A stretch of DNA of 64,000 nt from positions 124,001 to 188,000 of the forward strand of contig NZ_QHKL01000010.1 of the NCBI RefSeq assembly GCF_003947415.1. Reading direction: 5' to 3'. Origin of the DNA: Amycolatopsis sp. WAC 01376. GTDB taxonomy: Bacteria; Actinomycetota; Actinomycetes; Mycobacteriales; Pseudonocardiaceae. The notes under the pieces were generated by a model that did not search any database, was not told the DNA's origin, and saw only the letters and a program-made list of their open reading frames with translations. Both the position numbers and the translations under genes were made by a program. Positions 14,856 through 23,459 of the stretch are shown piece by piece. Within the stretch, counting starts at the first letter, position 1; the number at the start of each line of letters is the position of its first letter.

Positions 14856-16058
14856 TCACGGGGCCGGGGTGGTGGTGCTGGTCGGGCTCGTCTCGCCGGT
14901 GTCCCCGGCCGGGGTCGAGGCCGGCGGCGGGGTGGTCGTGGTGCTGGACGGCGGAGGCGTCGAGGACGGAGGCGTCGAAGACGGCGGAGTGCTCGAAGGC
15001 GGTGTCGACGAGGGAGGCGTCGACGAAGGCGGCGTGCTGCTCGGCTTCGAGGGCGAACTGCTGCTCGGCGGCGTGGTGCTGCTCGGCGGCTGCGATGTGC
15101 CGGGCAGCGGGGTCGGCGGCGTGGTCGTACCGGGCGCGGGAGTGCCGGGCAGGGGCGGCACCGGGACCTGGCCGCCCGGCGTGCCGGCGGCGACGTCCTG
15201 GGAATCGGGGGCGCCGACGGGGACCTGGCTGTCCGGCATCGTCGCGACGCCACCGCGGTAGGCCACCGCCCAGCGGATCACGGTGTCCACATAGGACAGT
15301 GAGTGGTTGTAGCGGTACACGGCCACGCGCTGGGTCTGCTCGGACGTCAGGTCGACGCCGCCGGAGCAGAGGTAGCGGCCCGAGCCCAGCGTCGCGTCGT
15401 AGATGTTGTTCGGGTTCGACTCGCCGTCACCGTTGCCGTCGGAGGCGTAGCCCTTCCACGTCGACGGGATGAACTGTGTCGGGCCGACAGCGCGGTCCCA
15501 CACCGTGTCGCCGTCGTACTTGCCGCCGTCGGTGTCGGGGATCGCGGCGAAGGGCCCGGCGCCATTGAGCTGTGGGCCTCGAATGGGTTCGAGGGTGTCG
15601 CCCTTGGCGTCGACGTAGCCGCCGCGCGCGTGGTTCGATTCGATGCGGCCGATGCTGGCGATCAGCGCCCAGTCGATGTGGCAGCCGGGCAGTTCCTTCG
15701 CGAGGATGTCGGCCGCGTTCTTGTACGCCTTCATCATGCTGGCGGGGATGCCGAGCGCGCCCGACGGCGCGAACGAGCCGCCGACGTTGCCGGTGCCGCC
15801 GGGGACGATCAGCGGATCCGGGTTGGGCGGCTCGGGGAGGCTGCCGTCGACGGCGATCTCCGGGACCGTGCCCGCCGGCGGCTGCCAGGCCGCGGCCTGG
15901 TTCTGCGGTACCGATGGTTTCGGCGCGGCGATCGGGGTGTCGGGACCCGCCGACGCGGTGACCGCGGGCAGGACGGCGAGTGCGCCACCGGCGAGCGCGA
16001 AGGCCGTCCGGTGCCGGGCGGACAGCCTGTCCGTCTGTCGAGGGCGGTGCTTCGGCAT
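14856..16058 (-). CDS. Secreted lytic transglycosylase with Pro/Ser/Thr-rich tail
   Basis: A 400-residue exported protein. Residues 1-40 form a signal peptide (basic start MPKHRPRQ, hydrophobic core, ending near ASAGP). A soluble lytic transglycosylase domain follows, with the catalytic glutamate in IASIGRIESNHARGG and the family pattern RAVGPTQFIPSTWKGYASD. It cuts peptidoglycan between MurNAc and GlcNAc. The last 110 residues are low-complexity, with several tandem PPSST repeats, and probably span or bind the wall. The ATG at 16058 has GGGAGA upstream; an upstream in-frame extension lacks this. A hairpin follows the stop. Confidence 0.9.
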   Translation of the reverse strand: MPKHRPRQTDRLSARHRTAFALAGGALAVLPAVTASAGPDTPIAAPKPSVPQNQAAAWQPPAGTVPEIAVDGSLPEPPNPDPLIVPGGTGNVGGSFAPSGALGIPASMMKAYKNAADILAKELPGCHIDWALIASIGRIESNHARGGYVDAKGDTLEPIRGPQLNGAGPFAAIPDTDGGKYDGDTVWDRAVGPTQFIPSTWKGYASDGNGDGESNPNNIYDATLGSGRYLCSGGVDLTSEQTQRVAVYRYNHSLSYVDTVIRWAVAYRGGVATMPDSQVPVGAPDSQDVAAGTPGGQVPVPPLPGTPAPGTTTPPTPLPGTSQPPSSTTPPSSSSPSKPSSTPPSSTPPSSTPPSSTPPSSTPPSSTPPPSSTTTTPPPASTPAGDTGETSPTSTTTPAP

Positions 16059-16260
16059 GTTTTCTCCCGCTAGGTCGACTCCGGGCAAAACTATCCGATA
16101 CAACCGAATTTCGGGGACGACGCAACGAAAAACCCGCGAACCTGTCGAGTTTTCGTCCGCCCGGCACAAGACCTTCGTAGTGAAGTTGTCAATTTCACGC
16201 TGAGTTCACCGAAACGTCAGCAGAATCGTCGGTCGCTTCGAGGGCATGGTCTGAACCGCG

Positions 16261-16302
16261 TGCAAAGAAGTCTTTGCACAATCTCCTTTGCACGGCTACC
16301 TT
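16261..16302 (+). promoter_or_regulatory. TGCAAAG operator overlapping a leaderless promoter of the ArsR gene
   Basis: TGCAAAGAAGTCTTTGCA (16261-16278) is a perfect palindrome with 7-base arms and a 4-base spacer. A third half-site, CTTTGCA, lies at 16286-16292. A -35 box TTGCAC (16274-16279) inside the operator and a -10 box TACCTT (16297-16302) are 17 bases apart and end six bases before the ATG at 16309. This predicts a leaderless message and autorepression by the encoded regulator. A lone TGCAAAG also occurs at 16968-16974 before the acylase gene. Confidence 0.65.
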
Positions 16303-16308
16303 GGTGTC

Positions 16309-16887
16309 ATGACCGGTCCGCCGCCCCCCGAAGAGATCGCCGACGCCGCCGTGCTGAAGGCGGTGATGCACCCGTTGCGCCGCCGCATCATGGAGGCGTT
16401 GGGCCGCGGACCCGCGACGGCGACGAAGCTGGCCAAGGAACTGGGGGAGAGTTCGGGCGCGACCAGCTATCACCTGCGGGAACTGGCGAAGTACGACTTC
16501 GTCGAGGAGGCGCCGGAACTCGCGCACGGCAAGGAGCGCTGGTGGCGTGCCCGGCAACGTGACATCCGCTGGCCCCGGCACAGCGAGCAGAACGACGAGA
16601 TGCGTGCGGTGTTCGACGAGGCGCAGCGCGCCGCGTTCACCGAGGACCTCGAGCAGATGGCGCGGTTCCTCGATCGTCGCGGTGAGCTGGGCGAATGGGG
16701 TGACGCGCTGGTGTTCTCGCGCGGCTCGGTCCACGTGAACCTCGAAGAGCTCAAGCAGTTCTGGGAGGAGTACCTGGACCTGCTGCGCCGCTATTGGCGG
16801 CCTGAACCCGGCCCTGGCGCGCGCAAGGTGTTCGTGCGCTGGACGGCGTTCCCGGATCCCGACGGGGAGGTGCAGGAAGGGAAGTGA
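16309..16887 (+). CDS. ArsR-family winged-helix regulator
   Basis: A 192-residue regulator. The N-terminal HTH (about residues 10-85) contains LKAVMHPLRRRIMEALGRGP and SGATSYHLRELAKYDFVEE, the ArsR/HTH_20 pattern. The rest is a helical domain without obvious metal-binding cysteines. No Shine-Dalgarno site precedes the ATG, but a -10 box ends six bases upstream, so the mRNA is probably leaderless. The palindromic operator overlaps the promoter. The acylase-hydrolase pair follows on the same strand after 97 bases and carries an extra half-site, so it is the likely target. Confidence 0.85.
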   Translation: MTGPPPPEEIADAAVLKAVMHPLRRRIMEALGRGPATATKLAKELGESSGATSYHLRELAKYDFVEEAPELAHGKERWWRARQRDIRWPRHSEQNDEMRAVFDEAQRAAFTEDLEQMARFLDRRGELGEWGDALVFSRGSVHVNLEELKQFWEEYLDLLRRYWRPEPGPGARKVFVRWTAFPDPDGEVQEGK

Positions 16888-16923
16888 AAACCGGTGGGAG
16901 AGCGGCCACTCGGCCACCGGAAA

Positions 16924-16958
16924 CGCGTCACCACGCCGGACGGCGTGTCTTCACGAAC
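16924..16958. repeat. 35-base structured repeat, copy 1 (before acylase)
   Basis: A 35-base sequence containing CGTCACCACGCC, a four-base centre, and GGCGTGTCTTCACGAAC. Copy 2 is at 20685-20719, after the acylase-hydrolase pair, in the same orientation. The copies differ at only two bases, G and C here against C and G there. These would pair with each other in an ACGCC/GGCGT hairpin. A short inverted repeat (CCGGTGG 16891-16897, CCACCGG 16914-16920) precedes this copy. Confidence 0.7.
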
Positions 16959-16984
16959 TACTCCACATGCAAAGGGGGAGCAGC

Positions 16985-19306
16985 ATGCTGCTCTGGAAAA
17001 GAATCGCGGCCGTCGGCGCCGCGGCGAGCCTGCTCGCGGCGGGGACCGCGACGGCCGCGCAACCGCCGGACGGGGTATCCCGGGCGGACGCCACGATCCG
17101 CTATACCGAGTACGGCATTCCGCACATCGTCGCGAACGACTGGGTGAACCTGGGCTTCGGGCAGGGGTACGCGGCGGCCAAGGACAACCTCTGCGCGATC
17201 GCGGACGTCGCGATCACGACCCGGGCGGAGCGGTCTCGCTGGCTCGGCCCGGACACGCCGCCGACGAGCGGGGTGAGCCAGGCGAGTTCGAACCTCGCGA
17301 GCGACCTGTACTTCCAAGGTCTGAACGAAAGCGGCGTGCTCGAGCGGCTGCTGTCGGAGCCCGCGCCTCGCGGGCCGTACCGCGAGGTCCGCGAGCTGAT
17401 CCGCGGTTACGCCGAGGGGGTCAACAAGTACCTGCGCACCGGCGAGATCACCGACCCGGCCTGCCGGGGCGCCGGCTGGCTGAAGCCGATCACCGAACTG
17501 GACGTGTACCGGCACAGCCACGCGGTCGGCATGATCTTCGGCCAGGGCGGGGTCGCGGATTCGATCACCGCGTCGCTGCCTGGTGCACCGCCGGCGGGCG
17601 CCGGTACCGAGCAGATGCTCGGGGAGACCGGGATCGGCAGCAACGCGATCGCGATCGGCTCGGCCGCGTCGGCGAACGGCCGCGGTGTCTCGCTGGCCAA
17701 CCCGCATCTGCCATGGCAGCTGAGCGGGACCAGGCTGTGGCAGTCGCAGCTGAGCCTGCCCGGCAAACTCAACGTCAGCGGCGCCGGAATCCCCGGTATC
17801 CCGATGATGTGGCTGGGACACAACGAAACCGCCGCCTGGAGCGGCACCGCCACCGACACGACCCGCACGTACACGCTGTTCGAACTGAAGCTCGTACCCG
17901 GATCGCCGACGACCTACCTGGTCGACGGAAAGCCCGAGAAGATGCGGCGGGCCGACGTGAGTGTCCTGTCCCATAAGGCGGACGGGACCTTGGAACGTGT
18001 CGTGCGTCCACAGTGGACGACGAGGTACGGCCCGGTGACGACCCGGCTCGGGCAGCGGGAACTGCCGTGGACGGCGTCGAGCGCTTTCGCGATCGCGGAC
18101 GCGAACGCCGGGAACCTCGGCATGACGAACTCGATGTTCGCGATCGCCCGCGGCCGGACGGCGGGGGAGATGATCGGCGCGGTCCGCGAGACGCAAGGGC
18201 TGCCGTGGATGAACATCCTCGCCACCGACGATCGCGGCCGGGTGGAGTACAGCCAGATCCACGGGGTCCCGCACGTCACCGACGAGAAGGCCTCGCGCTG
18301 CAACACCCCGCTTGGCAAGGAACTGTTCGACGCCGACGGGGTCGCGGTGCTCGACGGTTCCAGGACGGCCTGCGCGTGGGGCCGCGACCGTGACGCGTTG
18401 AGGCCGGGCGTCTTCGGCCCGTCCAGCCTGCCGAACCTGAGCCGCGCCGACTACCTGGCGAACTCGAACGACAGTTACTGGCTGTTCAACCCCGCCGAGC
18501 CGAAGACCGGCTTCCCCAGGATCGTGGGACCGGTTCGCAACGAACAGAACATGCGGACCCGTGGCGGTTTCGTCGAGATCGCCGATCAGCTGAAAAAGGG
18601 CGGCTTCACGGGGCAAGCGATGCGGGACCTGATGTTCTCGCACCGGGATCACGCCGCCGAACTCGTACGGGCCGACGTCGTCGCGATGTGCCGCACGATG
18701 CCGGGAACGGACGCCGCGTGCGCCGCGCTGGCGGGCTGGGACGGCCGCTCCGACGCGGACAGCCCGGGCGCGCTGCTGTTCGACCGGTTCTGGTCCACTG
18801 TGGATCGCCTGGGGCCGTCGATCTGGAAGGTCCCGTTCGACGTCAAGGATCCGGTCCACACGCCCAACACCCTCGACACGGGGAACGCCGCGATCCGCAA
18901 GGCGCTCACCGACGCCGTCGCGGAGCTGAACGCGGCGAAGATCCCGCTCGACGCACGGTATGGCGACAACCACTACGTCGTCCGCGAAGGCCGGAAGATC
19001 CCGCTGGGCGGCGGAACCGCCGGACGTGGCGTCTACGACTCCCTTGGCGGGCCATGGGATCCGGCCCGCGGGTACACCGAGTTCACGCACGGCGGGACGT
19101 ACCTGCACGTCGTGGCGTTCAACGGCACCGGTTGCCCGGACACGACGACGCTGCTGACCTACTCGCAGTCCGCGAACCCGAAGTCCGCGCACCACAGCGA
19201 CCAGACGGAGCTGTACTCGCGCAAGCAATGGGTCACCGAACGGTACTGCGAGAAGGACATTCTCGCGTCGCCGTCGCTCGACGTGGTCCGGGTGAGCAGG
19301 CGATGA
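16985..19306 (+). CDS. Secreted penicillin acylase/AHL acylase-family Ntn hydrolase
   Basis: A 773-residue exported N-terminal-nucleophile hydrolase precursor. A signal peptide (MLLWKRIAAVGAAASLLAAG, ending near TATAA) is followed by the alpha chain, which begins around IRYTEYGIPHIVA. A self-cleavage site lies at GIGSNAIAIG, where Ser219 would become the beta-chain nucleophile. Then come the beta-chain motifs LANPHLPWQ and WLGHNETAAWSGT. Relatives hydrolyse aculeacin, acyl-homoserine lactones or penicillins, releasing the acyl side chain outside the cell. GGGGGAG lies upstream of the ATG at 16985. The downstream hydrolase overlaps its stop by four bases, and an ArsR gene precedes it. The natural substrate is unknown; signal quenching or lipopeptide deacylation is plausible. 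Confidence 0.9.
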   Translation: MLLWKRIAAVGAAASLLAAGTATAAQPPDGVSRADATIRYTEYGIPHIVANDWVNLGFGQGYAAAKDNLCAIADVAITTRAERSRWLGPDTPPTSGVSQASSNLASDLYFQGLNESGVLERLLSEPAPRGPYREVRELIRGYAEGVNKYLRTGEITDPACRGAGWLKPITELDVYRHSHAVGMIFGQGGVADSITASLPGAPPAGAGTEQMLGETGIGSNAIAIGSAASANGRGVSLANPHLPWQLSGTRLWQSQLSLPGKLNVSGAGIPGIPMMWLGHNETAAWSGTATDTTRTYTLFELKLVPGSPTTYLVDGKPEKMRRADVSVLSHKADGTLERVVRPQWTTRYGPVTTRLGQRELPWTASSAFAIADANAGNLGMTNSMFAIARGRTAGEMIGAVRETQGLPWMNILATDDRGRVEYSQIHGVPHVTDEKASRCNTPLGKELFDADGVAVLDGSRTACAWGRDRDALRPGVFGPSSLPNLSRADYLANSNDSYWLFNPAEPKTGFPRIVGPVRNEQNMRTRGGFVEIADQLKKGGFTGQAMRDLMFSHRDHAAELVRADVVAMCRTMPGTDAACAALAGWDGRSDADSPGALLFDRFWSTVDRLGPSIWKVPFDVKDPVHTPNTLDTGNAAIRKALTDAVAELNAAKIPLDARYGDNHYVVREGRKIPLGGGTAGRGVYDSLGGPWDPARGYTEFTHGGTYLHVVAFNGTGCPDTTTLLTYSQSANPKSAHHSDQTELYSRKQWVTERYCEKDILASPSLDVVRVSRR

Positions 19307-20631
19307 TCGGCGCGCTGCTCGCGGCCGCCGTCGTGGTGGTCTCCTCACCGGTGCCCGCCGCCGCTCCGGACGGCGACGTCTCGTTCACCAGCCACGGCGT
19401 CACCTTGCACGGGACGGTGGTCGCTCCGCAGGGAGGCGGTCTCGCACCGGGCATCGTCATGGTGCACGGCTCCGGCGAACACGACCGGGACGACTACCGC
19501 ACCGAGGCGGAAGCCTTCGCCAAGGCGGGGATCGCGACCCTGATCTACGACAAGCGGACCGAAGGTTATTCGCTGTTCGAGAGGAACTACTCGGTCCTCG
19601 CCGACGACGCGCTCGCCGCGATGCAAGCGCTGCGCTCGCGTCCGGGCGTGGATCCCGCCCGTGTCGGGGTGTGGGGTTTGAGCGAGGGTGGCTGGGTCGC
19701 GCCGTTGGCGGCGTCGAAGTCGAAGGACGTCGCTTTCGTGGTCACTGTCGGCGCGAATGGGGTTTCGCCCGATCGCCAGCAGTCTTGGGCGTTCGAGACT
19801 TACCTGCGACGCGGCGGGGTCACCGGCTCGATGGTGGACATGGTGGCGTCGACGAACATGCGGACCCTCGCGGGCGCCGGCGCGTTCCCGGAGGCCGGAT
19901 ACGACCCGGTGCCGGTGCTGGAAAAGGTGCGGCAGCCGGTGCTCGGCCTGTGGGGCGAACTGGATCGGCTCACCCCGCCCGGCGAGGCCGTCCGGATCTT
20001 CCGGGAAACACTGGAACGGGCGGGGAACCGGCAGTACACGCTGAAGGTGTTCCCGCAGGCCCAGCACGGGCTCCGGCGGACCACGGACGGTTTCGACAAG
20101 CTCGACGGCTTCGCGCCCGGCTACCTCGACCTCGTCGGGGCCTGGGTGAACGGAGTGAGGAACGAGCCGTCCGCCGACCCGCCGCCACCGCAGGCGAGCC
20201 AGAGTGTCGCGCTGGCACCGCTCGCCTGGTACGAGACGCCGTGGGTGCAGATCGGGGTGTGGGCACTGGCGTTGCTGGCGTTCGCCGCGTACCCGGTGAC
20301 GGCGTTGTTCCGCCGTCGCAAGGAAGTCCCGCTCGCCAGGCCCGCACGCTGGCTGGCGTCGACCGGCTTGCTCGCCACGGCGGGTTTCCTCGCCTACTAC
20401 ATCGCGCTGACGACGGGCGCCGCGATGGCACCCGGTCCGGTCCTTTTCGGACGGACACTGCCCTGGCTCACCTTGCAGCTGGCCGCGATCGGTGTCGTCA
20501 TCGCCGGTGTGGTGACGGCGGTTTCGTGGTGGCGGAAGAAGGAACGCGGGGGAGTCCGGGTCGGCCTGCTGCTGGCCGGAGCGGTGCTGTTCGTCCCGTG
20601 GGCGGTCCACTGGGGACTGCTGGTGCCGTGA
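19303..20631 (+). CDS. Exported alpha/beta-hydrolase with C-terminal membrane domain
   Basis: A 442-residue protein. A short signal sequence (MIGALLAAAVVVVSSPVPAA) precedes an alpha/beta-hydrolase of the dienelactone-hydrolase/acyl-peptidase type. The oxyanion region is VMVHGSGEHDRDDYR, the nucleophile elbow GLSEGGW, the acid WGELDRLTPP and the histidine QAQHGL. From about residue 310 there are four hydrophobic helices, so the catalytic domain is tethered outside the membrane. Translation is coupled to the acylase gene (ATGA overlap). The pair probably acts on the same extracellular ester or amide compound, the acylase first and this enzyme on a product. The substrate is unknown. Confidence 0.85.
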   Translation: MIGALLAAAVVVVSSPVPAAAPDGDVSFTSHGVTLHGTVVAPQGGGLAPGIVMVHGSGEHDRDDYRTEAEAFAKAGIATLIYDKRTEGYSLFERNYSVLADDALAAMQALRSRPGVDPARVGVWGLSEGGWVAPLAASKSKDVAFVVTVGANGVSPDRQQSWAFETYLRRGGVTGSMVDMVASTNMRTLAGAGAFPEAGYDPVPVLEKVRQPVLGLWGELDRLTPPGEAVRIFRETLERAGNRQYTLKVFPQAQHGLRRTTDGFDKLDGFAPGYLDLVGAWVNGVRNEPSADPPPPQASQSVALAPLAWYETPWVQIGVWALALLAFAAYPVTALFRRRKEVPLARPARWLASTGLLATAGFLAYYIALTTGAAMAPGPVLFGRTLPWLTLQLAAIGVVIAGVVTAVSWWRKKERGGVRVGLLLAGAVLFVPWAVHWGLLVP

Positions 20632-20640
20632 GGTAACGGA

Positions 20641-20674
20641 GCCTGGGTGCCGGGCGGCCACCCGGCACCCAGGC
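20641..20674 (+). terminator. 14-bp hairpin terminator after the acylase-hydrolase operon
   Basis: GCCTGGGTGCCGGG (20641-20654) pairs perfectly with CCCGGCACCCAGGC (20661-20674) around a six-base loop, nine bases after the hydrolase stop. It has the strength and place of an operon-end terminator. Confidence 0.8.
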
Positions 20675-20684
20675 GAACGGAAGC

Positions 20685-20719
20685 CGCGTCACCACGCCCG
20701 AGGGCGTGTCTTCACGAAC
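20685..20719. repeat. 35-base structured repeat, copy 2 (after hydrolase)
   Basis: Same 35-base element as 16924-16958, in the same orientation, with two compensatory differences that preserve pairing in its ACGCC/GGCGT hairpin. The two copies bracket the acylase-hydrolase operon exactly. Copy 2 follows the terminator by ten bases and lies 22 bases from the end of the next gene. Confidence 0.7.
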
Positions 20720-20741
20720 GGACCTCCGGGTCAGAAGATAC

Positions 20742-21542
20742 TCAGGACTTCGGGGTGACGGCGAACCGGCGCAGTTGCAGTGCCGGGTTCTTGGCCCGTA
20801 CCTCGGCGATCCGGTCGGCGGAGAGCTCCCCGGCCGCGGTTCCCGTGCGTTCGCCGAGCGAGGCGACGACGACGCCCATCGGGTCGACGATCATGCTGTG
20901 CCCCGAGCCGGTGGGTGCGGCCTGTCCCGCCGCGACGAGGTAGATCGTGTTTTCGATCGCCCGCGCCCGGACCAGCGTGGTCCAGTGGTCCTCTTTGAGC
21001 GGGCCGGGCATCCACTCCGCGGGCAGCAGCACCGCGTCGGCGCCGGCGTCGACCAGACGGCGGGTGACCTCCGGGAACCTCAGGTCGTAGCAGGTCTGGA
21101 GGCCGAACGTGATCCCGTCGACCGCGAACGTCTCCGGGGCTTCGATGTCACCGGGCCGGACGAGTTCCGATTCGCGGAAGCCGAAGGCGTCGTACAGGTG
21201 GATTTTGCGGTAGAGCGCGGCGATCGCTCCGTCGGGACCGGCCGCGACCAGCGTGTTCGAGATCCGCTCGCCATCGGGGAGCGCTTCGTTGATGCCCGCG
21301 ACGACGGTGATCTGCCGGTCCTTCGCGAGACCGCGCAGCTCGGTGACGAACAGCCCGTCGAGTTCTTCGGCCGAGGTCACGAATTCGCGGCTCATCGTCG
21401 GTACGGTGAACAGCGAGTACTCGGGCAGCACGATCACCCGCGCGCCGCGGTCGGCCGCTTCGCCGACGAGGGAGGAGACGCGCGCGAGGTTGGCCTCTTT
21501 GTCGTTGCCGGGCGCGAACTGCGCCACCGCGACGTGCACCAT
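20742..21542 (-). CDS. Carbon-nitrogen hydrolase (nitrilase superfamily amidase)
   Basis: A 266-residue cytoplasmic amidase with the full Glu-Lys-Cys triad: Glu41 in VIVLPEYSLF, Lys113 in LYRKIHLYDAFGF and Cys151 in QTCYDLRFPE. The YDLRFPE form resembles the Nit1/Nit2 branch (deaminated glutathione amidase, omega-amidase) more than carbamoylputrescine amidase, whose motif is of the DQWFPE kind. The start at 21542 has AAGGGG upstream; an in-frame ATG 12 codons earlier falls inside the operator. It is divergent from a GntR regulator, which probably controls it. An agmatine-deiminase-family gene lies nearby, but that enzyme is exported, so a joint pathway is doubtful. Confidence 0.87.
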   Translation of the reverse strand: MVHVAVAQFAPGNDKEANLARVSSLVGEAADRGARVIVLPEYSLFTVPTMSREFVTSAEELDGLFVTELRGLAKDRQITVVAGINEALPDGERISNTLVAAGPDGAIAALYRKIHLYDAFGFRESELVRPGDIEAPETFAVDGITFGLQTCYDLRFPEVTRRLVDAGADAVLLPAEWMPGPLKEDHWTTLVRARAIENTIYLVAAGQAAPTGSGHSMIVDPMGVVVASLGERTGTAAGELSADRIAEVRAKNPALQLRRFAVTPKS

Positions 21543-21568
21543 GGGACCCCTTCCAATAAGTGGAACTC

Positions 21569-21578
21569 TTGTATACAT
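21569..21578. promoter_or_regulatory. Candidate GntR operator (TTGTATACAT)
   Basis: TGTATACA is a perfect palindrome between the divergent amidase and GntR genes, about 30 bases from the amidase start and 70 from the GntR start. It matches the GTATAC core favoured by FCD-type GntR regulators. A second GGATAC lies just downstream. Confidence 0.5.
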
Positions 21579-21645
21579 GATGGATACTTGGCTGGTCCAG
21601 GTGTAGGCTCAGTCGCGGAAAGTAACGGCATAGAGGGGAAACGAG

Positions 21646-22305
21646 ATGACTGTGACCGCCGAAGGGGGCGGCCCGGCGCGCGAGCGGGTCTACACGTGGC
21701 TGCGCGACGGAATCATCTCGGGCAAGCTGGAAGGCGGCCGTTTCCTCGACGAAATGTGGGTTTCCGGCGTGGTCGGCGTGTCAAGGACGCCGGTGCGCGA
21801 GGCGTTCCACCGGCTGGCGGCCGAGCGGTTCATCAGCCTCCTGCCGCGCAAAGGCGCTCAGGTGCGCACGGTCACCGCCAGGGAACTGGAAGAGGTCTAC
21901 CAGAGCAGGCGGCTGATCGAAGGGCACGCCATCGCGGCGCTCTGCGCGAACCGGGCAGGCGCTCCCGTCGAACTGCCCGAACTCATCGAAGCGATGGCGA
22001 GCGCCGGTGCCGAACGCGACTGGTTCGCCGTTTCGGGATTCGACCGCCGATTCCACCGGGCCATCGTGAACGCGGCGGGCAACACCGTCCTGGCCGAGCT
22101 CTACGACACCCTGCGTTCGCGGCAGCAGCGGGTCACGGTCCGCGCGCTGGAGGCACGCCCGGAACGGCTGACGGTGATCAACGAGGAACACCGGGCGCTG
22201 GTCGCCGCTCTGGACGACCACGACGCGAAAGAGGCGTCACGGTTGCTGGAGGAGCATTTGCGGCCGGTGTCCGAAGTGATGTCAGTGCTGCCTCAGGAAG
22301 GTTGA
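21646..22305 (+). CDS. GntR-family (FCD) transcriptional regulator
   Basis: A 219-residue regulator. The winged helix carries SRTPVREAFHRLAAER (about residues 46-61), and the FCD domain follows with RLIEGHAIAAL, FDRRFHRAIVNAAGN and EEHRALVAAL, which hold the metal-site histidines. It is divergent from the nitrilase-family amidase, with a TGTATACA site between them, so it probably controls the amidase and itself. Its 3' end overlaps the convergent agmatine-deiminase-family gene by 13 bases. Confidence 0.88.
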   Translation: MTVTAEGGGPARERVYTWLRDGIISGKLEGGRFLDEMWVSGVVGVSRTPVREAFHRLAAERFISLLPRKGAQVRTVTARELEEVYQSRRLIEGHAIAALCANRAGAPVELPELIEAMASAGAERDWFAVSGFDRRFHRAIVNAAGNTVLAELYDTLRSRQQRVTVRALEARPERLTVINEEHRALVAALDDHDAKEASRLLEEHLRPVSEVMSVLPQEG

Positions 22306-23423
22306 CCCGGCTGATCGTGCGTCGCGCAGTGGATCCCGCCGCCGCCCGAGGCGATGGCCGAGATCTTCACCGGCACGATCTCGCGGCCGGGTAACCGCTC
22401 GCCCAGGACCCGTCGCGCGCGTTCGTCCGCCGTGGCGTCGCCGAACTCCGGCACGAAAACCGACTTGTTCGCGACGTAGAAATTGGCATACGAGATCACG
22501 CTGTCTTCGCCGTAGCCCTCGACTTTTTCCGGATCCGGCTGGACGAGATCGATCACCGTGAAGGGTCTGCCGTCGGCATCGGCGGTACTCGCGAGCACCG
22601 ACCTCGCCTGATCGGCCGCGCGGGACCACGAATCGGGCGGGGAGCCGGGCGCCGCCTTGTCCATGAGGACGACGCCGGGCGCGGTGAACCGGGCCAGGCA
22701 ATCGACATGGGCATCGGTGATGTCCTCGCCGCGGACGCCCGCGAACCAGATGACCTTCCGGACGCCGAGCACCTTCTTCAGTTCGTCTTCTATCTCCTGG
22801 CGGCTCCTGCCCTTGTTGCGGTTGTCGTTGACCAGTGAGCTTTCGGTGACCATCAGCGTGCCGGCGCCGTCGGTCTCGAAAGAACCGCCCTCGGCGGTGA
22901 TCCAGGTTCCGCTGCGGGCCAGGCCGTACTCGCCCAAGACGGACCTCGCGACGGCGTTGTCTTTGTCGTGCGGCTTCTGTTTGCCGCCCCAGCCGTTGAA
23001 GTTGAAGTCGACCCCTGCGACCTTGCCCGCCTCTTCCACGAACACCGGGACGGTGTCGCGTGCCCACAGGTCGTCGACCGGGATCGGGACGACCTCGACG
23101 GTGTCGCCGCACGCCCGCTGCGCGGAGCCGGCGTGCTCGGGCCGGGCGAGCAGCACCACCGGTTCGAAGCCGGCGATCGCTTTGGCGAGGCCGGCGATCT
23201 CCTCGCGGACGGCGGGCAGATCCTCCGCCCAGATGGACTTCGACGCGGGCCAGGAGAGATAGGTGCGCGTGTGGCTTTCCCATTCGGCGCCGAGCCTGCG
23301 GCCCGCCGTCGGCGCGGCGGGGGTTCCTGCCGGATCCGCACACGCCCCGCTTCCGGCGGCGACGGCGCCGGCCGCTGTCATCGCGCGCAGAACCGTGCGG
23401 CGGGGAAGGGACGAATCGAACAC
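22293..23423 (-). CDS. Tat-exported agmatine deiminase family protein
   Basis: A 376-residue member of the agmatine deiminase/peptidyl-arginine deiminase fold. The catalytic cysteine is Cys366 in GGGGIHCATHDQP, the histidine His239 in DAHVDC, and the guanidine-binding region TAEGGSFETD. The N-terminus has a twin-arginine motif (LPRRTVLRA), a hydrophobic stretch and GSGAC, so the protein is probably exported through Tat and perhaps lipid-anchored. It would hydrolyse agmatine or an arginine-like guanidine to the carbamoyl product plus ammonia outside the cell. It is divergent from a TetR gene with a perfect operator between them. The exported location is unusual for an agmatine deiminase. Confidence 0.85.
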   Translation of the reverse strand: MFDSSLPRRTVLRAMTAAGAVAAGSGACADPAGTPAAPTAGRRLGAEWESHTRTYLSWPASKSIWAEDLPAVREEIAGLAKAIAGFEPVVLLARPEHAGSAQRACGDTVEVVPIPVDDLWARDTVPVFVEEAGKVAGVDFNFNGWGGKQKPHDKDNAVARSVLGEYGLARSGTWITAEGGSFETDGAGTLMVTESSLVNDNRNKGRSRQEIEDELKKVLGVRKVIWFAGVRGEDITDAHVDCLARFTAPGVVLMDKAAPGSPPDSWSRAADQARSVLASTADADGRPFTVIDLVQPDPEKVEGYGEDSVISYANFYVANKSVFVPEFGDATADERARRVLGERLPGREIVPVKISAIASGGGGIHCATHDQPGQPS

Positions 23424-23459
23424 TTTGCACTCCTTGGGCGGGCCGGTTGTGACACTCTA

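Noticed and set aside
16958..19348. A 796-codon open frame on the minus strand across the acylase gene
   Set aside because: It is a composition shadow: Arg/Pro/Ala-rich, no domain, fully antisense to the acylase with its signal peptide and Ntn motifs.
20742..23423. An AguA-AguB agmatine-to-putrescine pathway
   Set aside because: The deiminase is predicted to be exported while the amidase is cytoplasmic, and the amidase motif YDLRFPE fits the Nit1/Nit2 branch better than carbamoylputrescine amidase.
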